This document shows positions 1 to 8,296 of a DNA stretch of 46,908 nt, one piece after another. The DNA lies in NCBI GenBank assembly GCA_905206345.1, contig CAJLGW010000005.1:1-46908 (forward strand), given 5' to 3'. The translations under genes and the position numbers were made by a program. The DNA is from an uncultured Sutterella sp. GTDB taxonomy: Bacteria > Pseudomonadota > Gammaproteobacteria > Burkholderiales > Burkholderiaceae_F. Position 1 is the first letter of the stretch; every line of letters begins with the position of its first letter. The notes beneath the pieces are model-generated. The model had not been told where the DNA came from and made no database searches. It was given only the letters and a program-made list of their open reading frames with translations.

Positions 1-105
1 TAGAGGCGATATCGATAGGCTTTTAAGGTCATTGATTGATTCTATCAAATTACAACATCCAAAAACAATACTTCTTAGCCAAATCTTCTAAAATGTTATA
101 TCTGA

Positions 106-160
106 CAAATCCTTCGGATTTGCGCCTTATATCCTCTGGTTGAATCAGAGGTTTTAAGGC
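106..160 (+). promoter_or_regulatory. Tandem hairpins in the leader of the amidohydrolase gene
   Basis: Two consecutive perfect-arm hairpins can be read on the + strand. The first pairs CAAATCC (106-112) with GGATTTG (116-122) over a TTC loop. The second pairs GCCTTA (124-129) with TAAGGC (155-160) outside and CCTCTG (133-138) with CAGAGG (146-151) inside, followed by a short T-rich stretch. They lie about 50 bases before the GTG start at 214. They could be a structured 5' leader or the terminator of a gene left of the window. I recognise no known riboswitch. The rest of 1-213 holds no gene I can see. Confidence 0.45.
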
Positions 161-213
161 TGTTTCTATAAAATAAATTTGTTTTATTTCTCTTCCCAAA
201 TGGAGTGTAGATC

Positions 214-1479
214 GTGTCTGATTTGCAATTAAAGGGCGCAGCCTTTGCCGAAAAAATTTTTGATGATATTCGTGAGATGAGCCGTGATGTTCAAGGCGTC
301 TCTCGTCAAGGTTATTCTGAAAAAGAAACGCAAGTTCTAGAATATTTGAAAAAGATTGGTGAAGAACTCAAATTAGAGATTACGACCGACCGCGCCGCTA
401 ACGTTTGGATGACGTTGCCGGGTAAGGATCGTTCTTTGCCGGCTTTTGTTTCCGGCTCTCACGTCGATAGCGTTCCCCAAGGCGGTAACTATGACGGTTT
501 GGCCGGTGTGACGGCTGCTTTGACCGTGGCTTGGTGGATGCGTCAAACGCAATACCAACCGACGCGCGACTACACCGTTTTGATGATGCGCGGTGAAGAA
601 AGTTCGTTCTTCGGCAAGGCCTACATGGGCTCTTTGGGTATGTTCGGTCAATTAACCGAAAAAGACTTAAACCTCAAGCATCGTGACGGCTCTTGCACGT
701 TGGGTGAATCCATGAAGGCCGTCGGTGTCGATTTGGCTGACGTGATGGGCGGTCAACCCTTGGTTGATGTTAAGAAGATTGCCGCTTTTGTGGAATTGCA
801 CATTGAACAAGGCCCGACGTTGGATGCTCAAGCCGAAGCTCGCGCCGGTGTTGTGACGGGTATTCGCGGCAACATCCGTCATAAGGCTGTTCGCATTTTG
901 GGCGAAGCTGCTCACTCTGGCGCAACGGATAAGCCCTATCGTCATGACGCTTTGATGGCCTTTACTGATCTCATGCAACGCATGGATCGTGCTTGGGACA
1001 AGTGGTTGGTCATGGGTGAAGACTTGGTCTTTACGGTGGGTGTTTTGAAGATGGCTCCTAGCGCCGCTATTTCCGTGATTCCTGGCGAAGTCACGTTCTC
1101 TGTGGACATCCGCAGTTTGAGCGCCGAGACGGCTCAACGCTTCCATGAACTTTTGGAAAAGACCGCTCAAGAAGTGGCCGAAGAACGCGGCGTGAAGGTT
1201 GAGTTTGATGCTCAATTGATCACGAAGCCCTCCGGTGTTGATGCCCAGTTGAGCGCTATGCTTGAACAAAGCGCACAAATTGAAGGTATCCCCTGCTTGA
1301 AGTTAGCTTCAGGTGCCGGTCACGACTCTGCCGTTTTAGGCAATAACGGTATTCCGGTTGCTATGATTTTCGTAGCTAACCAATTGGGTTCTCATAATCC
1401 TCATGAAGCCATGAAGATTAAGGACTTTATGCAAGGTACGGATATTCTTTGGGCTGCTGTTTCCCATTTTGATAACTAA
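214..1479 (+). CDS. M20-family hydantoinase/carbamoylase amidohydrolase (allantoate or N-carbamoyl-amino-acid hydrolase)
   Basis: A 421-residue zinc-dependent cytoplasmic amidohydrolase of the family that hydrolyses N-carbamoyl amino acids, ureidoglycine or allantoate, releasing CO2 and ammonia. The dinuclear-metal motifs are visible: GSHVDS with His83, Asp94 in NYDG, the MRGEESS stretch with Glu128/Glu129, His196 in ELHIEQG, and His394 in SHNPHE near the end. The dimerisation-domain motif AAHSGAT is near residue 232. Length is normal for the family. The start is GTG at 214, with GGAG about eight bases upstream. It appears monocistronic, closed by a hairpin at 1497-1523. Substrate cannot be assigned from sequence alone; no allantoinase, hydantoinase or ureide transporter is nearby. 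Confidence 0.87.
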   Translation: MSDLQLKGAAFAEKIFDDIREMSRDVQGVSRQGYSEKETQVLEYLKKIGEELKLEITTDRAANVWMTLPGKDRSLPAFVSGSHVDSVPQGGNYDGLAGVTAALTVAWWMRQTQYQPTRDYTVLMMRGEESSFFGKAYMGSLGMFGQLTEKDLNLKHRDGSCTLGESMKAVGVDLADVMGGQPLVDVKKIAAFVELHIEQGPTLDAQAEARAGVVTGIRGNIRHKAVRILGEAAHSGATDKPYRHDALMAFTDLMQRMDRAWDKWLVMGEDLVFTVGVLKMAPSAAISVIPGEVTFSVDIRSLSAETAQRFHELLEKTAQEVAEERGVKVEFDAQLITKPSGVDAQLSAMLEQSAQIEGIPCLKLASGAGHDSAVLGNNGIPVAMIFVANQLGSHNPHEAMKIKDFMQGTDILWAAVSHFDN

Positions 1480-1496
1480 TTCGTAACTGAGAAAAG

Positions 1497-1523
1497 GGGA
1501 GCGGAGGCGTTCGCTCCCTTTTT
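1497..1523 (+). terminator. Rho-independent terminator after the amidohydrolase gene
   Basis: GGGAGCG (1497-1503) pairs with CGCTCCC (1512-1518) and is followed by five T residues, with a further T-rich run after. It separates the amidohydrolase from the response-regulator gene, whose ATG is only 17 bases further on. Confidence 0.85.
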
Positions 1524-1539
1524 AAATTTTTTTAACCCT

Positions 1540-2241
1540 ATGCTAGACCTACAAAAACTCTCTCAAGAAACCGACGATTTTGACGACGTCTATGATGCCG
1601 ACAAGATCAATGTGGTTATTGTTGACGCTTCTCCACTTTTTAGAGAGTCGCTCGCTCGCCTTATTCACGAAGATGAAATGTTCGGCAATATCGCCGAAAC
1701 CGGTGATAAGCATTTAGGTCTTTTTTACATTGAGCGCTTAAATCCTCAAGTGGTTATCGTGGACATGCATATGAAAAAAGATGCCGCCACGGAAATTACG
1801 CGTTATGTGAAAGGGTTTAGTCGTCCGCCGCGCGTCATCATGATGACCGATCGCGATGACAGTGAAGAGCTGATGAGTTCGGTGCATCTGCAAGCCGAAG
1901 GTTATATTTCAAAGCTCATCGAGGTTGCAGAATTAAAGAGTCAAATTCGTCGTGTGGCTAGCGGCCAGATTGTGGTGAGTAACCGCTTGATGGCAGCGCT
2001 TACACGCGCATTCCGAGACGATACGGCAGAAGTCGGTCGCAATATTTCTCGATTAACCAATCGTGAACGCGACATTTTGAAGTGCTTAGCCGCCGGTATG
2101 AAAAACCAAGAAATTGCACAATACCACAACATCATGTTGGGTACCGTGAAAGTTCATGTCAAACATCTTTTAAAGAAGATGGCTTTCACAAGCCGCACTC
2201 AAGCGGCTCTTTGGGCTCAAGAGCACGGCGTGAAGTTTTAA
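1540..2241 (+). CDS. NarL/FixJ-type response regulator with degenerate receiver pocket
   Basis: 233 residues. After a short acidic N-terminal extension comes a receiver domain (about 23-140) and a C-terminal LuxR-type helix-turn-helix (about 165-230, with LTNRERDIL and the recognition helix around GTVKVHVKHLL). The phospho-acceptor Asp75 (VVIVDMH), Thr103 and Lys125 are present. The usual acidic pair after strand 1 is Asp29-Ala30, so the second Mg2+-binding acid is missing. No histidine kinase is adjacent. There is no clear Shine-Dalgarno before the ATG at 1540, and the terminator of the previous gene ends just upstream, so the start is uncertain. Probably a DNA-binding regulator; targets unknown. 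Confidence 0.85.
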   Translation: MLDLQKLSQETDDFDDVYDADKINVVIVDASPLFRESLARLIHEDEMFGNIAETGDKHLGLFYIERLNPQVVIVDMHMKKDAATEITRYVKGFSRPPRVIMMTDRDDSEELMSSVHLQAEGYISKLIEVAELKSQIRRVASGQIVVSNRLMAALTRAFRDDTAEVGRNISRLTNRERDILKCLAAGMKNQEIAQYHNIMLGTVKVHVKHLLKKMAFTSRTQAALWAQEHGVKF

Positions 2242-2280
2242 TTCCTAAGAAGCAAAAGTTTAACTTTTTTGGATTATGTT

Positions 2281-2304
2281 CCCAAAAATCTTTGAAATTT
2301 TGGG
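2281..2304. terminator. Hairpin between convergent response-regulator and hypE genes
   Basis: CCCAAAA (2281-2287) and TTTTGGG (2298-2304) form a symmetrical 7-bp stem between two convergent genes. It has no strong T tract on either side, so it would be a weak or Rho-assisted bidirectional terminator. Confidence 0.4.
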
Positions 2305-2322
2305 ATTACTGTAACAACTCCT

Positions 2323-3369
2323 TCAGCAAATCCTTGGTAATTGTTCACCGTTTAACCAATCCACCGATCGCAATCCGCCCATCAACGTTCGCATTTGAAC
2401 CGTTGAAGGATTTTCTTTGGTGACTGTGCCGATGATGGAGGCTTCTTTCCCATAGGAATGACTTCGAAGCACCTCTAAAACGGTTAGCGCTTTGTCAGCC
2501 TCACAAATCACAATGACCTTTCCTTCATTGGCAACAAATAAGGGATCAAGACCTAAGAATTCACAAGCTGCGGCCACTTCATTTTTTACAGGGATTTTGT
2601 CTTCTTCTAAGAGAATGCCCACATCACTTTGGTGCGCAATTTCATTGAGCGTGGCAGCCAATCCGCCTCGAGTCGGATCGCGAAGCACATGAACGTCAGG
2701 TACGACCTTTAAAACGCTTTCAATCATCTGAGCAAGTGGCGCCGTATCACTTTCTAAATCGGTGAGGAAGGTCATGTTTTCACGCTTAGAAAGAATGGTT
2801 GTCCCGTGATCCCCCATGGAGCCGGAAATAATCACCGCATCGCCTGGTTGTGCATTTTTACCGGAAATGGCAAAAGGAGTAATTTTCTCTCCAATCCCCG
2901 TAGTTGTGATGTAAATGCCATCACCGTGGCCCTTTTCAACGACTTTTGTATCGCCTGTCACAATCGCCACGTTGGCTTCTTTTGCGGTTTGTGCCATGGA
3001 GGATACGATTGCTTCGAGCTCTTGCAACGGGAACCCTTCTTCGAGGATAAAGCAAGCGGCAATGTACAAAGGTTTGGCGCCACACATGGCAACGTCATTG
3101 ACGGTTCCTGCAATTGCCAATTTCCCAATATCGCCTCCGGGGAAAAAGAGGGGCGAGACCACGTGAGCATCACAAGAGACGACAACGGGGGATTGAAGTT
3201 CAGGAAGCGTTGCGCCGTCATGCCCTTCATCGAGCCAATCATTGGTGAAGTGTTTTGCAAAAACTTCGTCAATGAGTTGAGCGGTGGCTAGGCCCCCGGC
3301 GCCATGCGTCATTTCGACTTTTTCTGTTTTGATATTGAGTGCTTTTAAATACTTCGGTTGTGTGCTCAT
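2323..3369 (-). CDS. hypE: Hydrogenase maturation factor HypE
   Basis: 348 residues, last gene of the leftward hydrogenase-maturation operon. HypE receives the carbamoyl group from HypF on its C-terminal cysteine and dehydrates it with ATP to a thiocyanate, which supplies CN- to the Fe of [NiFe] hydrogenases. The protein ends in PRIC, the conserved carbamoyl-accepting tail. The N-terminal MTHGAGG motif and the PurM/AIR-synthetase-like fold (VTGDTKVVEKG, RDPTRGGLA) are all visible. The start ATG at 3369 lies about 14 bases after hypD. The order hypA-B-F-C-D-E is that of the membrane-bound hydrogenase locus of Cupriavidus. Confidence 0.97.
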   Translation of the reverse strand: MSTQPKYLKALNIKTEKVEMTHGAGGLATAQLIDEVFAKHFTNDWLDEGHDGATLPELQSPVVVSCDAHVVSPLFFPGGDIGKLAIAGTVNDVAMCGAKPLYIAACFILEEGFPLQELEAIVSSMAQTAKEANVAIVTGDTKVVEKGHGDGIYITTTGIGEKITPFAISGKNAQPGDAVIISGSMGDHGTTILSKRENMTFLTDLESDTAPLAQMIESVLKVVPDVHVLRDPTRGGLAATLNEIAHQSDVGILLEEDKIPVKNEVAAACEFLGLDPLFVANEGKVIVICEADKALTVLEVLRSHSYGKEASIIGTVTKENPSTVQMRTLMGGLRSVDWLNGEQLPRIC

Positions 3370-3383
3370 GATTATCTAATCCT

Positions 3384-4502
3384 TTACTGATTTTTTGGGG
3401 CGTAGCGCCAATAGGCAGCACAAGCGCCTTCGGAACTGACCATGCAGGCGCCCATGGGGCGAGCCGGCGTGCAGACTTTGCCAAAGAGTTTGCAATCTTT
3501 GGGTTCTTTCTCACCCCTGAGAATCTCACCGCAAGCACAAGCACGATTGTCTTCAATGTGCGGTTCAATTAAGTTGAAACGCTTTTCAGCGTCAAACGCA
3601 GAAAATTCGTCTTTGAGTTTTAAAGCCGAGTGGGGAACCGCTCCCAAACCACGCCATTCAAAGGATTCTCGCCGTTCAAAAACTTCATCCATCAAACGAA
3701 TCGCCACTTGATTGCCCTCGGGCGTTACAGCACGAATAAATTCGTTTTCCACTTCGTGTCGCCCTTCATTGTTTTGACGAATGAGCATGAGGATCGCCAT
3801 CAACATATCTAAGGGTTCAAAGCCCGCAATGACAACTGGCATAGACCAATCGGTAGCAAAAGTTTCATAGGGTTTGGAACCGATAACGGTGGAGACGTGA
3901 GCGGGGCCCACGAGACCGTGAAGTTTCGGTGCTGCTTCTCTCACGGGGGCCGTTTTAAGGATATGTTCCATAGCCGCAGGCGTTAGGACGTGGCTTACCA
4001 GTGCCGAAAAGTTCTTTAATCCCATTTTTTGTGCCGTTTTAATGGCTACCGCCGTGGGTGGCGTTGTGGTTTCAAAGCCAATCGCAAAAAAGACGACTTC
4101 TTTTTCCAGATTGTCTTTGGCAATGGTGACAGCATCCATGGGGGAATAAACCATGCGAACATCACCGCCATTGGCGCGACAATTAAATAACGATTGGCCT
4201 TTGGCGGCCGGAATGCGAAGCGTATCGGCATAGGTACATAAAATCACTTGATGCTTGAGCGCTAACTCAACCGCCATTTCAATACGACCGATCGGCAAAA
4301 CACAAACAGGGCAGCCGGGCCCATGGATCATGCGAACGTTGGCAGGCAACAATTGACTCAAACCCCAGCGCGATAAAACGTGCGTGTGACCACCGCAAAA
4401 TTCCATAAAACGGTACTGACGATCGGGGAGGGCCTCTTTTCGGATCGCTTCACAAATTTTTTGTGCTTTTTCCTGATCACGGTATTCACTTACGTATTGC
4501 AT
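3384..4502 (-). CDS. hypD: Hydrogenase maturation factor HypD (Fe-S scaffold for Fe(CN)2CO assembly)
   Basis: 372 residues. HypD forms a complex with HypC and carries the Fe(CN)2CO precursor. Family signatures are clear: FMEFCGGHTHVLSRWG near residue 35, the GPGCPVCVLP cysteine pair near 66-70, GFETTTPPTA, and a C-terminal [4Fe-4S]-binding region with cysteines in NRACACGEILRG, DCKLFGKVCTP and GACMVSSEGAC. Length is typical. It starts 11 bases after hypC ends. All partners needed for the iron ligand pathway (C, D, E, F) are present in this operon. Confidence 0.97.
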   Translation of the reverse strand: MQYVSEYRDQEKAQKICEAIRKEALPDRQYRFMEFCGGHTHVLSRWGLSQLLPANVRMIHGPGCPVCVLPIGRIEMAVELALKHQVILCTYADTLRIPAAKGQSLFNCRANGGDVRMVYSPMDAVTIAKDNLEKEVVFFAIGFETTTPPTAVAIKTAQKMGLKNFSALVSHVLTPAAMEHILKTAPVREAAPKLHGLVGPAHVSTVIGSKPYETFATDWSMPVVIAGFEPLDMLMAILMLIRQNNEGRHEVENEFIRAVTPEGNQVAIRLMDEVFERRESFEWRGLGAVPHSALKLKDEFSAFDAEKRFNLIEPHIEDNRACACGEILRGEKEPKDCKLFGKVCTPARPMGACMVSSEGACAAYWRYAPKNQ

Positions 4503-4512
4503 AACTTATCCT

Positions 4513-4740
4513 CTAAGCAACGTTGGGCGTTTGAAGCGTGCTTAGCATCTCAAGCGTTGTTTGGGCTTCTTTTTCATCAATGCGGTTAAGCGCAAAGCCC
4601 ACGTGCACAATGACCCAGTCGCCCGCTGTCGGATTATCGATTAAGGCCACATTGACTTCTTTTTCCACGCCGTTAAAGTCACAAAGGGCAATGTCTTCGG
4701 CTTGAACTTTCAAAATTTTCGCTGGAACGGCTAAACACAT
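4513..4740 (-). CDS. hypC: Hydrogenase maturation chaperone HypC
   Basis: 75 residues with the diagnostic N-terminus MCLAVPAKI, whose Cys2 binds the iron precursor together with HypD, and the later GDWVIVHVGFALNRID motif of the OB-fold. Its start overlaps the end of hypF by 10 bases, indicating translational coupling. A second HypC-family protein (HupF/HoxL, 14542) is in the rightward operon; this copy, inside the hyp operon next to hypD, is the general HypC. Confidence 0.96.
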   Translation of the reverse strand: MCLAVPAKILKVQAEDIALCDFNGVEKEVNVALIDNPTAGDWVIVHVGFALNRIDEKEAQTTLEMLSTLQTPNVA

Positions 4741-7103
4741 AATGATGATTTCCTTTCATTGGCGTCACCGCGATAACTAAAATCGTTGACACCGTTTTCT
4801 TTAGCTAATGTGGCAAGCCACAACTGCCCTAAGGCCAGTCCCCCATCGCCCGCCGGGACTTTCTTTGGGAAATACCCCGTAAGCCCCAAGCGTTGCAACT
4901 CATCCATGAGCGCTCTCGTTAAAAGGCGATTGGCCATGCAGCCCCCCGTTAAAGCGATTTCACCTTGATAGTTGATTTCATCGCAAACACTCTTAACCTG
5001 TGTGGCTAATGCAAGAGCCATCGTGGCATGAAAGTCCGCTGCCCATTGCGCACGATCATTGTCACTTTCAATCATGGCTTTCATAAAGGGTAGCGGGTTA
5101 ATGATGCCATTTTCAATGGGCATGAGTTCTGCTCGGGCAACGCCATTTCTTTGGGTGGCCAAGGACTCTAAAAGCATGGCCGCACGGGCTTCATCGTGTT
5201 GAACATCACATAACCCAAGAAGGGCACTGACGGCATCAAACCAACGTCCCATGGCGTCTGTCGTTGGACTGAGTGCTGCGTTTTTAACGAGTTCACCAAA
5301 ATGATCGGCAAACGTTAATTGAGGGAAACGTTTGGGAATTTCGTTATCTAGCCCTAAAAGCGTTAAGACGGAAGCGGCCATGCGTTGTGGTTCTCGGGCC
5401 GCTTTGTCAGCGCCTCCCGGCATGGGAAGTTCGAGTAAGTGTCCTAAGCGTTGGTAGCCCGTCGCATCAACTAAGAGAAGTTCGGACCCCCAAGCTTCAT
5501 GATGGGGGCCCAAGCCCACACCGTCTAACGCCAGTCCTAAAGTAGGGATTTTGCGTTCGAGTTCTGCCATCACCACGCCAATGTGCGCTGCATGATGTTG
5601 AATGGTGAAGCAAGAAAGATGGTGCTTTTGGGCATAGTCAACGGCCAAGTGAGTACTCGCAAAATCAGGGTGAGTATCGCAGGCGACAAGGCTTGGCGTG
5701 ATTTCAAAAATACTCTCTAAGTGAGCAAGCGCCTCGCGATGCGCATCAATGGTTTTCAGGTGATCCAGGTCGCCGATGTGCTGAGACAAAAAGACGTCTT
5801 GGTCACGACTCACGGCCACGGTGTTTTTTAAGTAAGCACCAGTCGCCAAAGCGCTTTCAATTGTGTCTGCAAATTTGATGGCTTCCGGCGCATAGCCGCG
5901 CGAGCGACGCAAAAAGACTGGCGTGTCATTGATCACACGAACCACCGAATCATCGCAACGCGTAACGATTTCTCGGTTATGAATAAGCCAGGCATCCGCA
6001 ATGTTATCCAATCGTTCAAAGGCTTCCTCATTATCAATTACTAAGGGTTCCCCGGACGGATTGGCTGAGGTCATCACCAAAGCTTCGTTTAACGTAAGAT
6101 CCTCAGTCCATTGGGCACCGTCAGGTTTACCGGCGAGCGTATGAAATATGAGCCAATGCACCGGTGTATAGGGAAGCATCACGCCTAAGTCAGAAAGGCC
6201 TGGCGCAATACCTTCAAGTTCAACACCGGCTTTTTTCGCCAATAACACGATGGGGCGAGCAACGCTTGTGAGAACCTCTTTTTCTTTGTCAGAAACTTCT
6301 GTAAAAAGTTTGGCACTTTCAACGTTGGCCACCATGATAGCCAGCGCTTTTTCTTCACGACGCTTTCTTTGTTTGAGTCGTTCAACGGCCTGGGAATTTC
6401 TGGCATCACAAACAAGATGAAAACCTCCCAGACCTTTGACAGCCACGATTTCGCCATGGCGAATCGCCTCAATCGCTAAATCAACTGCATCACCCTGAAT
6501 CGCTTGACAATCTTTGCGTACAAAGGTGAGTGTTGGCCCACACTCAGGACAGGCGTTAGGTTGCGCATGAAAACGACGATCCAAGGGGTCGTGATACTCC
6601 GTGAGGCAATCCTTGCACATGGGGAATTTGGCCATGGATGTTTGTGGACGATCGTAGGGCAAGTGACGCGTGATGGTAAAGCGCGGCCCGCAGTGCGTGC
6701 AGTTCGTAAACGCATAGCGATAACGGCGATTGGTGGGGTCAAACATGTCTTCTAGACAAGCATGGCACGTTGCCGCATCAGCGGTAATGGCGGTTTTAAC
6801 CTGACCGCCTTGACTTTCCGTGATGGTAAAAGACGTATAGCCTCGCCAAGGGATGTCAGAGGCGTGAATGAAATCGATGCGGGCAAGGGGCGGCTTTTCT
6901 GCTCGCATTTTGTCCGGGAATTGAAGGACGCGATCGGCGTCGCCTTCTAAAACCACGCCCACGCCTTGAGCATCGTTAAAGACTTCACCCGTCAGATGCA
7001 AATCCATTGCGATACGGTAAACGGTCGGTCGGAACCCTACGCCTTGAACCAAACCGTTAATACGGAAAAATTTCGCAATCCTCTCTTGCATGATTTCACT
7101 CAC
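4731..7103 (-). CDS. hypF: Carbamoyltransferase HypF
   Basis: 790 residues, close to the usual length. HypF converts carbamoyl phosphate and ATP to carbamoyl-adenylate and passes the carbamoyl group to HypE, the source of the cyanide ligands. Domains in order: acylphosphatase (GLVQGVGFRPTVYR near residue 18), two zinc fingers (CHACLED through CTHCGPRF; CKDCLTEYHD through CPECGP), a YrdC/Sua5-like nucleotide-binding domain (KGLGGFHLVCDA), and a Kae1-like domain with the metal-binding HHAAHIGVV motif. The longest frame starts at GTG 7103; an in-frame ATG at 7091 (MQERIAKFF) is an alternative. Its substrate links it to the carbamate kinase at 16410. Confidence 0.96.
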   Translation of the reverse strand: MSEIMQERIAKFFRINGLVQGVGFRPTVYRIAMDLHLTGEVFNDAQGVGVVLEGDADRVLQFPDKMRAEKPPLARIDFIHASDIPWRGYTSFTITESQGGQVKTAITADAATCHACLEDMFDPTNRRYRYAFTNCTHCGPRFTITRHLPYDRPQTSMAKFPMCKDCLTEYHDPLDRRFHAQPNACPECGPTLTFVRKDCQAIQGDAVDLAIEAIRHGEIVAVKGLGGFHLVCDARNSQAVERLKQRKRREEKALAIMVANVESAKLFTEVSDKEKEVLTSVARPIVLLAKKAGVELEGIAPGLSDLGVMLPYTPVHWLIFHTLAGKPDGAQWTEDLTLNEALVMTSANPSGEPLVIDNEEAFERLDNIADAWLIHNREIVTRCDDSVVRVINDTPVFLRRSRGYAPEAIKFADTIESALATGAYLKNTVAVSRDQDVFLSQHIGDLDHLKTIDAHREALAHLESIFEITPSLVACDTHPDFASTHLAVDYAQKHHLSCFTIQHHAAHIGVVMAELERKIPTLGLALDGVGLGPHHEAWGSELLLVDATGYQRLGHLLELPMPGGADKAAREPQRMAASVLTLLGLDNEIPKRFPQLTFADHFGELVKNAALSPTTDAMGRWFDAVSALLGLCDVQHDEARAAMLLESLATQRNGVARAELMPIENGIINPLPFMKAMIESDNDRAQWAADFHATMALALATQVKSVCDEINYQGEIALTGGCMANRLLTRALMDELQRLGLTGYFPKKVPAGDGGLALGQLWLATLAKENGVNDFSYRGDANERKSSLCV

Positions 7104-7114
7104 TTTCCGGTGCT

Positions 7115-7939
7115 TTAAAGCCCCGCAAGAATCAATTGAGCCTTAAGCCACTTCCCCCAATTGTCCATGCCATCGCCCTTTGTCGCAGAGACTTGAAGGA
7201 TTTGGATTTTGGGATTGACGCGGCGGGCATATTCTTCGCACTTTTCAATGTCAAAATTGAGATAGGGCAATAAGTCCACCTTGTTAATCAACATGATGTC
7301 AGCGGCTCTGAACATATCAGGGTATTTCAAGGGCTTGTCTTCGCCTTCGGTGACAGACAGAATCACCACTTTGTGGGCTTCGCCTAAATCAAATTCGGCG
7401 GGGCAGACGAGGTTACCCACGTTTTCAATGAAAAGGGCAGAACCTTCGACGGGTGTCATGTGGCCGATGGCGTGTCGCACCATATCGGCATCCAAGTGGC
7501 AACCCTTACCCGTATTGATTTGATGAGCAGCCGCACCCGTGGCACGAATGCGATCGGCATCGTTACTCGTTTGTTGATCACCTTCAATGACGGCAATCGG
7601 GAATTCGTTATTAACCGCACGGATCGTTGCGCAGAGCAATTCCGTTTTGCCGGAGCCGGGGCTTGAGACAAAATTGAGCGCCAACATGCGATTTTTACGG
7701 AAAAAGGCACGGTTGACATTGGCCACTTCGTTGTTGCGACTCAAGATGTCTTCTTCAATGGCAATGGCTCGTTCGTGAGACACGCTCACATCATGCGAGT
7801 GATGATCATGATCGTGATGGTGATCGTGGTCATGGTCATGGTGACTGTGCGTGTGGGTGATGACGTTACCGTTTTCATCCACATGAGTGTGCGTGTGTTG
7901 ATGGCCTTCAGAGCAGCCGCAAGTTGTACACATATTCAT
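7115..7939 (-). CDS. hypB: Nickel-insertion GTPase HypB with histidine-rich nickel store
   Basis: 274 residues. HypB is the GTPase that works with HypA to deliver Ni to the large subunit. The N-terminus has the CTTCGC high-affinity metal motif, followed by a His/Asp-rich stretch between about residues 14 and 50 with some 20 histidines, as in nickel-storing HypB proteins. The GTPase domain follows: P-loop SSPGSGKTE near 112, a switch region around EGDQQTSNDADR, and NKVDLLP. A good Shine-Dalgarno (TAGGAGAAA) precedes ATG 7939. It lies 9 bases after hypA. Confidence 0.97.
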   Translation of the reverse strand: MNMCTTCGCSEGHQHTHTHVDENGNVITHTHSHHDHDHDHHHDHDHHSHDVSVSHERAIAIEEDILSRNNEVANVNRAFFRKNRMLALNFVSSPGSGKTELLCATIRAVNNEFPIAVIEGDQQTSNDADRIRATGAAAHQINTGKGCHLDADMVRHAIGHMTPVEGSALFIENVGNLVCPAEFDLGEAHKVVILSVTEGEDKPLKYPDMFRAADIMLINKVDLLPYLNFDIEKCEEYARRVNPKIQILQVSATKGDGMDNWGKWLKAQLILAGL

Positions 7940-7948
7940 TTTCTCCTA

Positions 7949-8296
7949 TTAATCATCGCTAGCGATGATGTCGATCACTTTTAATTCAGTTCCGCCTGTG
8001 GCGGTGAGTTGATAGCCGCCACAGACCGGGCATGGGTTACCGTAAGCGTGAAGAGGGACCGTTTTCGAGCACGTCATGCACCAAGCTTCCCCCGCCGGTC
8101 TTTCTATGACAAGTTCTGCGTTTTCAACCACCGTGTCCTTGGTGACAGAAAGCCAGGCAAAGCGAAGACTTTCAATATCGACGCCCGCAAGTTCTCCAAT
8201 ACTCACTCTCACGCTTTTGATTCGTTTAATGGCATGCATCGTGGCAGTTTTTTCAACAACGCTCAGAATGCCTTCGGCGATGGAGACTTCATGCAT
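7949..8296 (-). CDS. hypA: Nickel chaperone HypA
   Basis: 115 residues using the start at 8296, which gives the canonical N-terminus MHEVSIAEG; Met1-His2-Glu3 form the nickel site of HypA. The longer open frame (from 8338) adds 14 residues unlike the family and is rejected. A zinc-ribbon domain is visible as CMTC ... CPVCGG between about residues 73 and 95. The start overlaps the end of hupK by 8 bases (ATGCATGA), so translation is probably coupled. It hands Ni2+ to the large subunit together with HypB. Confidence 0.95.
   Translation of the reverse strand: MHEVSIAEGILSVVEKTATMHAIKRIKSVRVSIGELAGVDIESLRFAWLSVTKDTVVENAELVIERPAGEAWCMTCSKTVPLHAYGNPCPVCGGYQLTATGGTELKVIDIIASDD

Noticed and set aside
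36..48. FNR-like site TTGAT...ATCAA upstream of the amidohydrolase
   Set aside because: The two half-sites are three bases apart; FNR boxes need four, and the distance to any promoter is unclear.
667..1278. Long antisense open frame inside the amidohydrolase gene (203 codons), and similar long antisense frames in fbp, purB and fba
   Set aside because: They lie opposite strongly conserved enzymes, have no ribosome sites and encode no recognisable protein; they are codon-bias shadows.
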